Assembly (NCBI GenBank): GCA_021734045.1
Contig: JAIPJR010000023.1
Location: 1-34,278, forward strand
From: Fidelibacterota bacterium
GTDB lineage: Bacteria; Fidelibacterota; UBA8477
Length of the DNA: 34,278 nt
Reading direction: 5' to 3'
The position numbers were made by a program, and so were the translations under genes. Shown in pieces: positions 1 through 8,100 of this stretch; the first letter of the stretch is position 1, and the number at the start of each line of letters is the position of its first letter. The notes below the pieces were generated by a model. That model made no database searches and had not been told where the DNA came from. It saw only the letters and a program-made list of their open reading frames with translations.

Positions 1-913
1 CGGACACCGGCCAGTTATACCCGTACCACGGCAATCCCAGAAAAATATTGCTGCCATCGCCACCGGTTTCGGCCAGATAATCGTTCACCGTCCGGTCGAT
101 ATTATAATTGGCCATTCCGCCACTATAGAGCGGCGCCACGGGACCCGCCTGGCTACTGCCACTCCAGTAATACGCGTAGGCCATAATCATCAAACCATCG
201 CAATTCTGGCTGAGATAATCGTAGTCATAGGAATTCCACCAATCCACCGAGGGCATGGCGATACTGGTTTCCGACCCGGGAATTTGTTCGTGGAATGCCA
301 CCGTGAGATCGTGGATGAATGTGTTGAAATTGGCTTCCGAGCCACTGGGTACCGATTCAAAATCGATATTCACACCATCGGCATTGCCCTCAATGACCTT
401 ACTGATCAGGTTATCAATGGCTGCCTGACGATAGGTGGAATTCCCCAGCAGCGTCCCGATACCGGCATTATCGAAAAGCGTCACGGTGAGAATGACCTTC
501 ACCCCATTGCTATGGGCAAGGTTAATCAGACTGGTGACCGGCCAGCTGTGGCTGTTGGTGATTTGCCCCTGGCTGTTCATCTCCACGCCGAAATAGGCCA
601 GATGCGTCAGAAGATTGTAATTGTAATTGGTGTAGGCCGTCCCGTTCCAGTAGGGATGGTAGCCAAAAACCACATGGGAAGGGTCGCGCCGCAAAGGTGT
701 CAGTGGCTGAATGGTACTGCCGGGTGTCAATTCCAGTTCCGGATCCGCCTGTCCCTGATGTTTCAGCCATTCCAGTTCGTGGGGTCCCTGATACAGCTCG
801 TTTTCGCTGGCGTTTGACCGGATTGGGGCTAGTGCAGAAATGCCCAGCAGCAAGATTGTAAACCAACTTGTGATGTGTCTTTTATTTGAAATGTGGTTAG
901 ATTGCCTTGTCAA
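1..913 (-). CDS. Glycoside hydrolase family 18 (chitinase/YaaH-like), C-terminus cut by window edge
   Basis: This is a secreted GH18 TIM-barrel hydrolase acting on beta-1,4-linked N-acetylglucosamine polymers. The motif DGVNIDFE falls at residues 179-186. It is the GH18 DxxDxDxE signature with Asn at the middle Asp, and E186 is the expected acid/base. Asn at that position also occurs in cortex-lytic YaaH-type enzymes. I chose the TTG at 911-913 because a GAGGAG Shine-Dalgarno lies about 10 nt upstream and a signal peptide follows directly: basic start, hydrophobic WFTILLLGISALAP, cleavage near A35. There is no ATG start in this frame near the signal peptide. The frame is open to base 1, so the barrel's end is missing. 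The gene follows a NamZ-type muramidase by 45 nt. I infer a wall-glycan substrate, but chitin is equally possible from sequence. Confidence 0.85.
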   Translation of the reverse strand, partial: MTRQSNHISNKRHITSWFTILLLGISALAPIRSNASENELYQGPHELEWLKHQGQADPELELTPGSTIQPLTPLRRDPSHVVFGYHPYWNGTAYTNYNYNLLTHLAYFGVEMNSQGQITNSHSWPVTSLINLAHSNGVKVILTVTLFDNAGIGTLLGNSTYRQAAIDNLISKVIEGNADGVNIDFESVPSGSEANFNTFIHDLTVAFHEQIPGSETSIAMPSVDWWNSYDYDYLSQNCDGLMIMAYAYYWSGSSQAGPVAPLYSGGMANYNIDRTVNDYLAETGGDGSNIFLGLPWYGYNWPVS

Positions 914-958
914 TGTACTGTTAGCTCCTCTTCCCCCGTCAGATGATTGAATGGATTT

Positions 959-2230
959 TTAGTATAGCAAATATTTCTGCCGCAGCGTCATAAACTTTTC
1001 CAAATCCGCTTGCCACCGTGCTTCCAGTGAATGGGGGTCATCCCCATTCTGTATTGCTTCCCGGATCCAGGTACCACCGGAAACTTTGTCGAACATGCCC
1101 CACCGATTCTCATTCCCGAATAAATCCACCTCCGGATACAGCTCCTGGGCTGTGGCCAGGATAATGAAGCCGGTGAGGTAGGGCCGATAGGCATTTCTAT
1201 CGGTCACATAGAGTTGCACGCCACCGCAAATTTGACCCGTATGACGCCCGTAATAGGGTTTAAAGAAACAGGGACGCAGTTTCACTCCGGGACCAATCCG
1301 CTCCTGGAGAATGGCTGCAAAACGATGCGGGTCTTTGATCCAGGGTCCGCCCACATATTCAAATGGCAGCGTGGTTCCCACACCTTCAGAAAGCACACCC
1401 AATTCTCCATAAACGCCGGTGGCAATCATGTTCAACACTGTTTCCGCATGGGGCACATGTGGTGAGGTGGGAATCCAGGGCAAGCCGGTTTCATCAAACC
1501 ACATCTCCCGCTGCCAACCCGCCATGCGAATAATTTCCAGCTCACACCTAAGGCCAAATTCTTCATTAAACAGATAAGCCAATTCACCGATGGTCATACC
1601 ATAGCGATAGGGAATCGGGTAAAGCCCCACAAAGGATGCCACGGCCGGATCCAGAATATTGCCTTCCACAGTGCTTCCGGTAATGGGATTGGGACGGTCA
1701 AAAACCAGGACCCGTTTCCCGGCAATCTGAGCTGCCTCCATCATATACGCCATGGAGTAGATATAGGTGTACCCCCGCACCCCGATGTCCTGAATATCAA
1801 TTATCAGTACATCAATACCATCCAGTATGGGGGCAATATCCGCTGGTTTTTTGCGGTAGGTACTGTAGGCAGGAATCCCGGTCTGTGGGTCGATTTCCTG
1901 TCCCACTTTATCACCGGCGAATTCAGCACCATAAATACCGTGTTCCGGCGAGTACAGCGCAACCAAATTCACGACCTCGTCCAATAAAACAATGTTTGAG
2001 TTAAGCGCAGCGTCCACACCGGTTTGATTGGTCATTAAGCCATACCTGACCGTTGAATCATGGGCTGAAGCCAGGAAAATTTCCAATCCGGTTCTAACCG
2101 GAATTTCTTCGCTCACTTTCACGATTTCCGGAACTGGTGTAATCACCGTAATCTCTGGTCGGAAAGCTGAACAGCCCGCCAGGATAATGAACGCACTAAT
2201 GGATAAAACGAAGCGCTGCATTGTATTCAT
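959..2230 (-). CDS. namZ: NamZ-type exo-beta-N-acetylmuramidase (DUF1343, GH171), lipoprotein
   Basis: The family (DUF1343, including Bacillus YbbC/NamZ) removes MurNAc from the non-reducing end of peptidoglycan fragments. The family blocks are clear: SPEHGIYG near residue 94, VLIIDIQDIGVRGYTYI near 140-156, FDRPNPITG near 176, and a C-terminal WGMFDKVSGG block. Its 423 residues match the family. The N-terminus has a signal sequence ending in the lipobox LAGC, so it is probably membrane-anchored in the periplasm. A GGGG tract abuts the first ATG, and the ATG three codons later is better spaced from it, so the start is uncertain by three residues. It lies 12 nt after the SpoIID-domain gene. 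With the ROK-like kinase two genes upstream it suggests MurNAc salvage. Confidence 0.9.
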   Translation of the reverse strand: MNTMQRFVLSISAFIILAGCSAFRPEITVITPVPEIVKVSEEIPVRTGLEIFLASAHDSTVRYGLMTNQTGVDAALNSNIVLLDEVVNLVALYSPEHGIYGAEFAGDKVGQEIDPQTGIPAYSTYRKKPADIAPILDGIDVLIIDIQDIGVRGYTYIYSMAYMMEAAQIAGKRVLVFDRPNPITGSTVEGNILDPAVASFVGLYPIPYRYGMTIGELAYLFNEEFGLRCELEIIRMAGWQREMWFDETGLPWIPTSPHVPHAETVLNMIATGVYGELGVLSEGVGTTLPFEYVGGPWIKDPHRFAAILQERIGPGVKLRPCFFKPYYGRHTGQICGGVQLYVTDRNAYRPYLTGFIILATAQELYPEVDLFGNENRWGMFDKVSGGTWIREAIQNGDDPHSLEARWQADLEKFMTLRQKYLLY

Positions 2231-2242
2231 CCCCGCTTTTTT

Positions 2243-3562
2243 TTAGGAAATTTCGTCGGTAAGATTTTTTAGTGTGGTACCGGGGTAATAATGGCTGAGA
2301 ATGTCCGCAGAAGCAAAACCATCCAACGCCATTCCCAGGGCTCCCATTTGACACATTCCCACACCATGTCCCCAGCCGGCTCCTCGCAGTTCCACTGCCT
2401 CATCCTCCTCCAGCGACCCCGCATTTTCAATTACGAATGCGCTGGAATACAGGAACGATTCACTGAAGGTGCGTCGGATATCATATTCACTACGCAGGTC
2501 AAAAGTTACCTGATCACCCAGTTGATTTTCACCGGCCAATCGTAAATGTGAAATTCGTCCGCTGGCACCGCGTTTCAGAACCAGTACTTCAAATAATTCC
2601 GCCCAATCGTGCTTAAAGTACTGCTTGAGGTTATCTAGGATAACCTTTTTATCAACAGCCTTTTCCCACCGATAATAACTTCCGGTTTCATCCACTTTAC
2701 CCAGCATTGCCGGCAGGTCAACATCCTGGAAGCGCGTTGCCGAGCAGTAGGCATCCTGGTAGGCAAGGAGCGGCTCCAAATCTTGCTGAGCGAATCCCTC
2801 CGGATGGTTCGGACCATCCCACAACGGAATGAGATACGGCACCGGCGGTTCACCCCAAACCGTCGTGTAATCCTCAACAATGCCACCACAGTTTTTTGAA
2901 TACCGTGCATCAATGACGGCATCATTATCATCTACCAAAACTTCGTTTTCCGTGGCGATGGCGGCTTGCAGCGAATGGTTCGTCAAATAGGTGGTACCCT
3001 GATAGCGCTGACAGCAGTCGTCATTACACACATCGAAATGCAAGTCAGCATGCTTCCGTTCCACACTGGCGAGTGCCCAGCAGCGCGCCACAATGGTTTG
3101 GGCTGCCAGCAAAGCATCGGGTGCCGCGGCCCCCATTTCACTGGTGGCCACGCAGGCTACATAGGATTCTACGGATAGTTCATTGATCAACAAAATGGCC
3201 TCATCCACGATGGAAAACAGCAGCCGCCCCGGCAGAATGGGTTGGATCTGTTTTTCCCAATGGAATCCACGCCCGGCCACCACCGAGTCCACGCAAACAC
3301 CGTGTTCGGCGGACAAGCCCGCAAGATTATCTCCGCTGGCCAGCATGAAATCATCCACCACGACCTGGTCTGAACCCAGGTTCACACGAAATTTTCCACC
3401 CTCTATTTCTATTGTGATGTCAGTGATGTTGTCATCAAAATCCTGACTGCTGGCAACCACAAGATCAGCCGGCCAGGATAATGACACCCGCCGGACTTGA
3501 TCCTCCGGCAGGATGATTCCGATGCGAATGGTGCGACTATTGAGACCAGTGGAAATAGGCAT
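2243..3562 (-). CDS. SpoIID/LytB-domain protein (peptidoglycan lytic transglycosylase-like)
   Basis: SpoIID-family proteins cleave glycan strands stripped of stem peptides. The domain core is plain: LSVESYVACVATSEMG near residues 127-142 with the catalytic Glu in SEM, QTIVAR, CQRYQGT, KNCGG, and the C-terminal GWGHGVGMCQMGALGMA ending in YYPGT. The 439-residue length is normal for SpoIID plus an N-terminal beta region. The N-terminus (MPISTGLNSRTIRIG) has no signal peptide or membrane helix. That is odd, because the conserved cysteines suggest disulfides outside the cytoplasm. The start overlaps the upstream kinase gene by 26 nt and has a GGGAG tract about 10 nt before it. Neighbours NamZ and GH18 support a role in wall turnover. 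SpoIID homologues are not limited to spore formers. Confidence 0.88.
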   Translation of the reverse strand: MPISTGLNSRTIRIGIILPEDQVRRVSLSWPADLVVASSQDFDDNITDITIEIEGGKFRVNLGSDQVVVDDFMLASGDNLAGLSAEHGVCVDSVVAGRGFHWEKQIQPILPGRLLFSIVDEAILLINELSVESYVACVATSEMGAAAPDALLAAQTIVARCWALASVERKHADLHFDVCNDDCCQRYQGTTYLTNHSLQAAIATENEVLVDDNDAVIDARYSKNCGGIVEDYTTVWGEPPVPYLIPLWDGPNHPEGFAQQDLEPLLAYQDAYCSATRFQDVDLPAMLGKVDETGSYYRWEKAVDKKVILDNLKQYFKHDWAELFEVLVLKRGASGRISHLRLAGENQLGDQVTFDLRSEYDIRRTFSESFLYSSAFVIENAGSLEEDEAVELRGAGWGHGVGMCQMGALGMALDGFASADILSHYYPGTTLKNLTDEIS

Positions 3563-4736
3563 CTACTGCGGCTCCCAGCGCTGGTGCGTGACGAATTTCG
3601 CTACCCACGATAAATTCATCATCCAGTCGCTTGGTTTGTGTCAAGTAAGCATTTTTAATCTCAACCGGCAGATCTGATTGGTGAATCATGCTGCTGAGCT
3701 GCGCATAGACCACATCTTTAAAAAGCGGTGCGAAATCTGAAAATTGCCAAATATCACCCAATCGTTGTCCCACAACAATCCGATTCAAAACTTTGCCTTT
3801 GTAAATGTGGTCTGCTGATAGAACCCGGTCCGGCTGAATGAGCTTGACCGAATCATCCCCCACTGCCAAAGCCTTGATGCGGTTGAAGAAGAGTTCGGTA
3901 AACGCATTCGCCACGGTTTTCACCAAGTCCGATGCCGCTTCCTCCCCATCCAGTGCCCGCTCGAAAATTTGCCAGGGGAAAATCTTCTGCTCCATCAGGT
4001 AATCCAGCGACTGACCAATCCGATCCGCATAGCGCTGCTGGATTCCTCTGCCGGAGATGATGGATTCGTATGTTTCGCCGTCATGGCGGACAATTTCCCA
4101 GGATTTTGCCAGCCACGATTTGATATGGTCAAAAGGAACCAGTTCATTGTCAATAAGCAGCGCATCTGCTACGCCGGTTCCCACGCCGATATAATAGGCA
4201 TTGGCAACGTCTCTCAGCGCACCACGCTCTCCAAATCGTTCGCCCAATCCACAATAATCTGCATCACTTCCCAGGTGGTGGATGGGCTCCAGCCCAGTCA
4301 CCCCAGTATCTTTCAGTGCCTTTTCAAGATTAGCCAGGAAACGCGGCATGCGCGGACCATTAGCCATGGCATCGATACCCCGCTTGTTCTTGATTTTCAA
4401 TCCCGGCAATCCGATTCCAATAATGACCTGACTTTCCTGATCGCCGTTGGGCAACACCGCCTGTATCGCCCGCTGGAATGTGTCAATAATGGCCGCTTCC
4501 TGCTTTTTTTCAGCAGCAGTTTGTTCCACTGCATTTTTTTCTCGCTGGGCTAATTGTTTCTTCAGCGGAACTGGCTTGAAACCCGGCTTAAAATGACTCG
4601 AGGTTTCGTAATTCACTTCCACACACGGCTTAACTGCCGAAAACCGGATGGGGTCGGTGTGAACCATTACCCGGTTTACCAGCACTTTCGATGCACCACC
4701 GTCAATGCCGAGTAGTATAAAATCCGTCATTCTCAA
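3537..4736 (-). CDS. ROK/BadF-like sugar kinase, possible MurNAc/GlcNAc kinase
   Basis: This is an ASKHA-fold sugar kinase. The phosphate-1 loop is LGIDGGASK near residues 8-16. GIGLPGLK near 110 is a second core block. The probable catalytic Asp lies in LGSDADYCGLGE near 160. The phosphate-2 loop is YYIGVGTGVADAL near 182-194, followed by ISGRGI. Between the first strand and GIGLPG there is a lysine/glutamate-rich insert at about residues 55-85 that compact ROK kinases lack. The ATG overlaps the glycosyltransferase stop by 4 nt. Lying upstream of SpoIID and NamZ genes, it is a reasonable candidate for the kinase that phosphorylates released MurNAc or GlcNAc. That specificity is inferred from context, and glucose or another hexose cannot be excluded. 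Confidence 0.7.
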   Translation of the reverse strand: MRMTDFILLGIDGGASKVLVNRVMVHTDPIRFSAVKPCVEVNYETSSHFKPGFKPVPLKKQLAQREKNAVEQTAAEKKQEAAIIDTFQRAIQAVLPNGDQESQVIIGIGLPGLKIKNKRGIDAMANGPRMPRFLANLEKALKDTGVTGLEPIHHLGSDADYCGLGERFGERGALRDVANAYYIGVGTGVADALLIDNELVPFDHIKSWLAKSWEIVRHDGETYESIISGRGIQQRYADRIGQSLDYLMEQKIFPWQIFERALDGEEAASDLVKTVANAFTELFFNRIKALAVGDDSVKLIQPDRVLSADHIYKGKVLNRIVVGQRLGDIWQFSDFAPLFKDVVYAQLSSMIHQSDLPVEIKNAYLTQTKRLDDEFIVGSEIRHAPALGAAVDAYFHWSQ

Positions 4737-6199
4737 CCCACTCCGTTTATTTTTTTGCGTCTTTCCAATGCTTCCATTCGCATCCAGTCTTTAGCGTTGT
4801 TATTCCGGTCAACAGTTTGCTGATCAATGCTGTGATCCGTTCCACCGGAATGCCGTACCACTTTGTACACCGGATCCCACACCCGGCCAATACGATGATG
4901 CTCACTCATCCGCAACACAAAATGATAGTCTTCACCATAATTTCGGGCGTATGGGGATGTGTTCATGTCCAATAGTCCCAGATCCCTGGCAACATCCACA
5001 TAGAATGACCGTGGCGCACCGGCACCATTGATGCGCAGCAGGTTGTTGCGGCCATTCTCCTCTGTCCATTCGGCATGCGTGACCACGGGAATACTATCCA
5101 TACGCACCAACTCACCTGAAGACTTTAATTCCCAGACCTCGTAGGATCCGATCACCATACCGATTTTGGGATCATCCGCATAGACTTTCACAATTTTTTC
5201 TACAGCGTCTGGCATTAATTGATCATCTGAATCCAACTGGACATAGAATTTGCCTTTTGCTACTTCCAGGCCACTATTCAAACAGAATCCGATGTTATTA
5301 ATATCATGCACAAGCAGGGTCACCGGTGGTTTTTCCGGGTCATATTTCTCGCCACCGGGCAAATAGGCCTGCACAGCGGCTACAGTGGGGTCATTCTCGC
5401 CCCCATTGACCACCACGATTACCTCAACCTCTTTTACACTCTGACGGAATATCGATTCAATAGCCATCCCGATGAATTTTGGACGGTTATTGACCGGAAT
5501 AATGACTGAAGCGGTTAATGGATATTCTTTATTGTAATAAGGAACGGACTCATAGTGGGTTCCTGGCTCCAGATACGCGCCAATTCGCTCCAAATGCCGA
5601 CTCAACACGCGCTCACGCTCTAATTGCAGCTCCTTATCGGCTAACAAATAGGCAAAAACATTCTGTGTGTCAGCGAGTTTGGTCACGGTGTAAAGTGCGC
5701 CGGAATACCGATTGGCAATATGTACCAGTCGTCCTGCCTCACTGAGACGCAGCCGCAATTCGTACAGCAGGCTCCGCTGGTTGTCCTCATCCATAGGCAG
5801 AATGTTACTCAGTTTCTCGCGATGCAGTAACCAGACGAATCCGTAATCGGTGTCATCCCGCAACCGTCCGTCGTGGTGGTCCAGCAGGTGTGTCTCCTGG
5901 ACGTCGCCATCAGCCACTATTTCATAATCGGAATAAATCATAGACCAGTCCAACTCGGTTTGGGAAACCATCCGCAGGAGGTCCAGAGCGCTCTTTTTCA
6001 GGGAAATGTCATAACGAGACGCGTCTATCAATAGAACTGTATCCGATTGGGTGTCCTGGAGGGCGTTGGATAACTCCTTGCCATTGAGGTTTTCCAGCTC
6101 CAGCTGGACAATCCGGTGTTCTTCAAGCTGTTTTAATAAAGGCTGTACATCTACTTGCGATGTGTTTGTCAGTAGAACAACATCCAGTTGGTTTGCCAT
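4733..6199 (-). CDS. Family 2 glycosyltransferase with a degenerate N-terminal GT-A-like half
   Basis: The C-terminal half (about residues 228-450) is a standard GT-A family 2 domain: ASVIIPVNNRP at the nucleotide-binding strand, SIFRQSVKEVEVIVVVNGG, the metal-binding LDSDDQL, and NYGEDYHFVLRM with the ED catalytic pair. No membrane helices are seen, so it is cytoplasmic. The first 220 residues look like a weakened copy of the same fold: VLLIDASR where the DxD strand would be, WSMIYSDYEIV like the GT2 block after DxD, and WLLHREKL. The acceptor is unknown. It is first in a four- or five-gene wall cluster and overlaps the kinase by 4 nt. AAGGA about 10 nt upstream supports the ATG. Sugar transfer to a wall or surface polymer is inferred from context only. 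Confidence 0.8.
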   Translation of the reverse strand: MANQLDVVLLTNTSQVDVQPLLKQLEEHRIVQLELENLNGKELSNALQDTQSDTVLLIDASRYDISLKKSALDLLRMVSQTELDWSMIYSDYEIVADGDVQETHLLDHHDGRLRDDTDYGFVWLLHREKLSNILPMDEDNQRSLLYELRLRLSEAGRLVHIANRYSGALYTVTKLADTQNVFAYLLADKELQLERERVLSRHLERIGAYLEPGTHYESVPYYNKEYPLTASVIIPVNNRPKFIGMAIESIFRQSVKEVEVIVVVNGGENDPTVAAVQAYLPGGEKYDPEKPPVTLLVHDINNIGFCLNSGLEVAKGKFYVQLDSDDQLMPDAVEKIVKVYADDPKIGMVIGSYEVWELKSSGELVRMDSIPVVTHAEWTEENGRNNLLRINGAGAPRSFYVDVARDLGLLDMNTSPYARNYGEDYHFVLRMSEHHRIGRVWDPVYKVVRHSGGTDHSIDQQTVDRNNNAKDWMRMEALERRKKINGVG

Positions 6200-6301
6200 G
6201 AGTAATGGTTCCTTTCACTATATTATCAGCATCATTAGCATTATCGAAGAGCGACAAATTCTGAACGACAATAGGGTAGTTTTTCAGGCCGTTCACACAA
6301 C

Positions 6302-6321
6302 AAAAATTGTTTGCTAAACAA
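6302..6321 (-). terminator. Weak intrinsic terminator candidate after alr
   Basis: On the minus strand a 6-bp AT-only stem TTGTTT/AAACAA with loop AGC is followed by TTTTT, about 40 nt after the alr stop. The stem is short and lacks GC pairs, so this may not terminate well. The remaining 6200-6300 stretch is AT-rich leader before the glycosyltransferase and shows no promoter I would defend. Confidence 0.3.
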
Positions 6322-6360
6322 CAATGTTTTATCTGTTTGTATAATCATATTTCCAAATCA

Positions 6361-7446
6361 TCACTGCGCATCATAAACACGGACTACTCGCGGGGAAATG
6401 CCACAGCATATTTCGTAGGGAATCGTTCCCAGTCGCCGGCTGACTGCTGCAATTGAAGTGTTTTTATCATCTCCGCCCAAAACCGTGAGGTATAGCCCCG
6501 ATTTAATGTCTGTCTCACCCAGATCGATCATGATATGATCCATAGTGACGGTGCCAATGACCGGAAATTCGAATCCATCAAATGTCACCCGCCCCCGGTT
6601 GGAAAGATCCCGACGATATCCGTCTGCATAGCCAATGCGCAGTGTACCAACCCGCGTCGAAGTACTGGCAAGCCAGGTTTCGGCATAACTTACCGGTTCA
6701 CCGGCTTTCAAAATGGATTGACGAATGAGCGGTGCGGTCACCCTCATCACCGGTTTCAGATCATTGATGAAATTCTTTGATGGTGTTGTATCATAACCAT
6801 ACAGCCCGATACCCAGTCGAATAGCATCCCATGAGAATTCCGACCTGGTGAGCATCCCTGCAGAGTTGGATAAGTGCCTTAGGCCCTCAAAGCCCATTTG
6901 AGCTAGATGCTTACACAAATCGGTAAAGGTGTCTCCCTGTTTCTGAACAGAAGCCTGATTGGTGGTATCGGCTGATGAGAGATGCGAGTACACCCCGGTA
7001 ACCTTCAAGTACCCGGAATCTTCATTAATTACATCCAGCACTTCATCCGGATGTAATCCCAGCCGGTTCATGCCAGTGTTCACATTCAGATGTACTGGAA
7101 TTAAGCGCGTAGCAGCACTTTTCAACTGTTTATAGTCTTCCAGACTCGTGATGGTGACTACGGCTTTGGGAGGTAACTGATTCAGTTCCTCCGGAAAGAT
7201 TCGTGAAAAGATGAGGATTTCCACATCGGGTATTTCACGGGCAATCTCCTGCGCTTCTTCCAGCGTCGCAACTGCCACCATGCGTATGTCAAACGCTTTC
7301 TGCAAAATCTTTACAACAGCGATTGCCCCATGACCATAGGCATTGGCTTTCACCACCGGTATGACCAACGCTGAACCGGTTAAGGTATTAAATTTCGAAT
7401 AATTGTTGATTAAGGCATTTGCCGAAATATGGCAGAGGGCTCTCAT
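6361..7446 (-). CDS. alr: Alanine racemase
   Basis: This is a PLP-dependent racemase that makes D-alanine for peptidoglycan. The PLP lysine is K33 in VVKANAYGHG. Other family blocks are LNVNTGMNRLGL near 120, HLSNSAG near 190, RLGIGLYGY near 210, the second catalytic Tyr in PVSYAETW, GYADGYRR, and GTVTMDHIMIDLG. At 361 residues it is normal length. The ATG fits the family N-terminus but has no obvious Shine-Dalgarno. The leader holds a candidate structured RNA ending in a U-run about 43 nt before the start, so transcription into alr may be conditional. Placement just upstream of the wall turnover cluster fits D-Ala supply. Confidence 0.95.
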   Translation of the reverse strand: MRALCHISANALINNYSKFNTLTGSALVIPVVKANAYGHGAIAVVKILQKAFDIRMVAVATLEEAQEIAREIPDVEILIFSRIFPEELNQLPPKAVVTITSLEDYKQLKSAATRLIPVHLNVNTGMNRLGLHPDEVLDVINEDSGYLKVTGVYSHLSSADTTNQASVQKQGDTFTDLCKHLAQMGFEGLRHLSNSAGMLTRSEFSWDAIRLGIGLYGYDTTPSKNFINDLKPVMRVTAPLIRQSILKAGEPVSYAETWLASTSTRVGTLRIGYADGYRRDLSNRGRVTFDGFEFPVIGTVTMDHIMIDLGETDIKSGLYLTVLGGDDKNTSIAAVSRRLGTIPYEICCGISPRVVRVYDAQ

Positions 7447-7488
7447 GCGCAGCCGTGTTGAAGCAATTTGACACCCGTGGAGTGCATT

Positions 7489-7598
7489 AAAAAACCCGTC
7501 CTTTCCTGCTTTTACCTTACCTGCTTATGTGAATTGTGTAACCACAGGCAACGGTGGATTACCGCTACAGGTAAATTCGCTTGTTAGATTGGGACGGG
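7489..7598 (-). ncRNA. Candidate structured RNA or attenuator between HU and alr, ending in U6
   Basis: Read on the minus strand, an outer 7-bp stem pairs CCCGTCC (7598-7592) with GGACGGG (7501-7495) and is followed at once by TTTTTT (7494-7489). Inside it a second 7-bp stem pairs TTACCTG (7574-7568) with CAGGTAA (7523-7517). That encloses two hairpins: AGCGGT/ACCGTT around 7566-7550, and TGTG-GTTA-CACA at 7546-7535. The G-U pair in the first hairpin and the terminal U-run favour the minus strand. I do not recognise an Rfam family. It could be a free small RNA, a leader controlling alr, or simply a second terminator behind the HU terminator. Confidence 0.42.
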
Positions 7599-7601
7599 CG
7601 T

Positions 7602-7635
7602 AAAAAAGGGACGCATGTTTGTGCATGCGCCCCTT
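7602..7635 (-). terminator. Intrinsic terminator of the HU gene
   Basis: On the minus strand AAGGGGCGCATG pairs with CATGCGTCCCTT around a CACAAA loop, a 12-bp stem with one G-T pair. A run of T follows, 14 nt after the HU stop. It is the strongest terminator in this half of the window and separates HU from the alr leader. Confidence 0.85.
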
Positions 7636-7648
7636 GGCGTAGCTCTGC

Positions 7649-7924
7649 TTACTTGTTGACGGCAGATTTCAAAGCCTTGCCGGCTTTGAAACGGGGAACC
7701 GTGCTGGCCGGAACATTGATGCTGGCACCCGTACGGGGGTTGCGAGCTGTACGAGCTTTACGATCGGAAGCTTCGAATGTACCAAAGCCTACCAATGTGA
7801 GCTTGTCTTTTTTCTTCAATGTCGTGGTTACAGCGTCAGTGAAAGCACCAAGTGCACGTTCGGCCTGTGCTTTACTAATCCCAGCGTCAGCAGCAATCTT
7901 CGCTACTAATTCCTGTTTCTTCAT
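7649..7924 (-). CDS. hup: HU-family nucleoid DNA-binding protein
   Basis: This is a dimeric DNA-bending protein of the HU/IHF family, 91 residues, the usual size. It has the N-terminal helices MKKQELVAKIAADAGISKAQA, the GFGTFE strand at 46-51, and the DNA-intercalating arm tip RNPRTG at 61-66. There is nothing to assign it to IHF rather than HU. A strong GAGGAGG Shine-Dalgarno lies 6 nt before the ATG. It appears monocistronic, with a roughly 175-nt upstream gap containing its leader and a perfect-looking terminator downstream. It is probably highly expressed. Confidence 0.97.
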   Translation of the reverse strand: MKKQELVAKIAADAGISKAQAERALGAFTDAVTTTLKKKDKLTLVGFGTFEASDRKARTARNPRTGASINVPASTVPRFKAGKALKSAVNK

Positions 7925-8100
7925 AAGTTTCCTCCTCTTTAAAGGTGTTACCTGTTTCCCTGATTTATGCCAGCCAAAAAGGAATGAGCCAGTATGAGGA
8001 TTCCCTCCCTTTTAGCTGCCCTTTCAATGCGATTCCTAGGCTATCAGAGCATTGATTTTAGCGCAAGTTAAGGGAATTACATATAAAGTCAAGATATATA

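Noticed and set aside
522-866. A 114-residue minus-strand reading frame
   Set aside because: It overlaps the GH18 gene in another frame and has biased, repetitive composition (Gly/Thr/Ser, Gln). The overlapping frame has a signal peptide and the GH18 catalytic motif.
2229-2245. Run of eight T between NamZ and SpoIID genes as a terminator
   Set aside because: On the minus strand it is an A-run and has no stem, so it cannot terminate in the coding direction.
3969-4553. A 194-residue plus-strand frame opposite the ROK-like kinase
   Set aside because: It mirrors the codons of a well-supported gene and has no recognisable domain or ribosome site.
7581-7997. A 138-residue plus-strand frame opposite HU
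   Set aside because: It runs through the HU terminator and the HU gene, and no ribosome site precedes it.
8055-8092. Possible HU promoter: TTGACT at 8092-8087 and TAAAAT at 8060-8055 on the minus strand
   Set aside because: Spacing is 26 nt, too long for a sigma-70 pair, and no other partner fits, so I do not call it.
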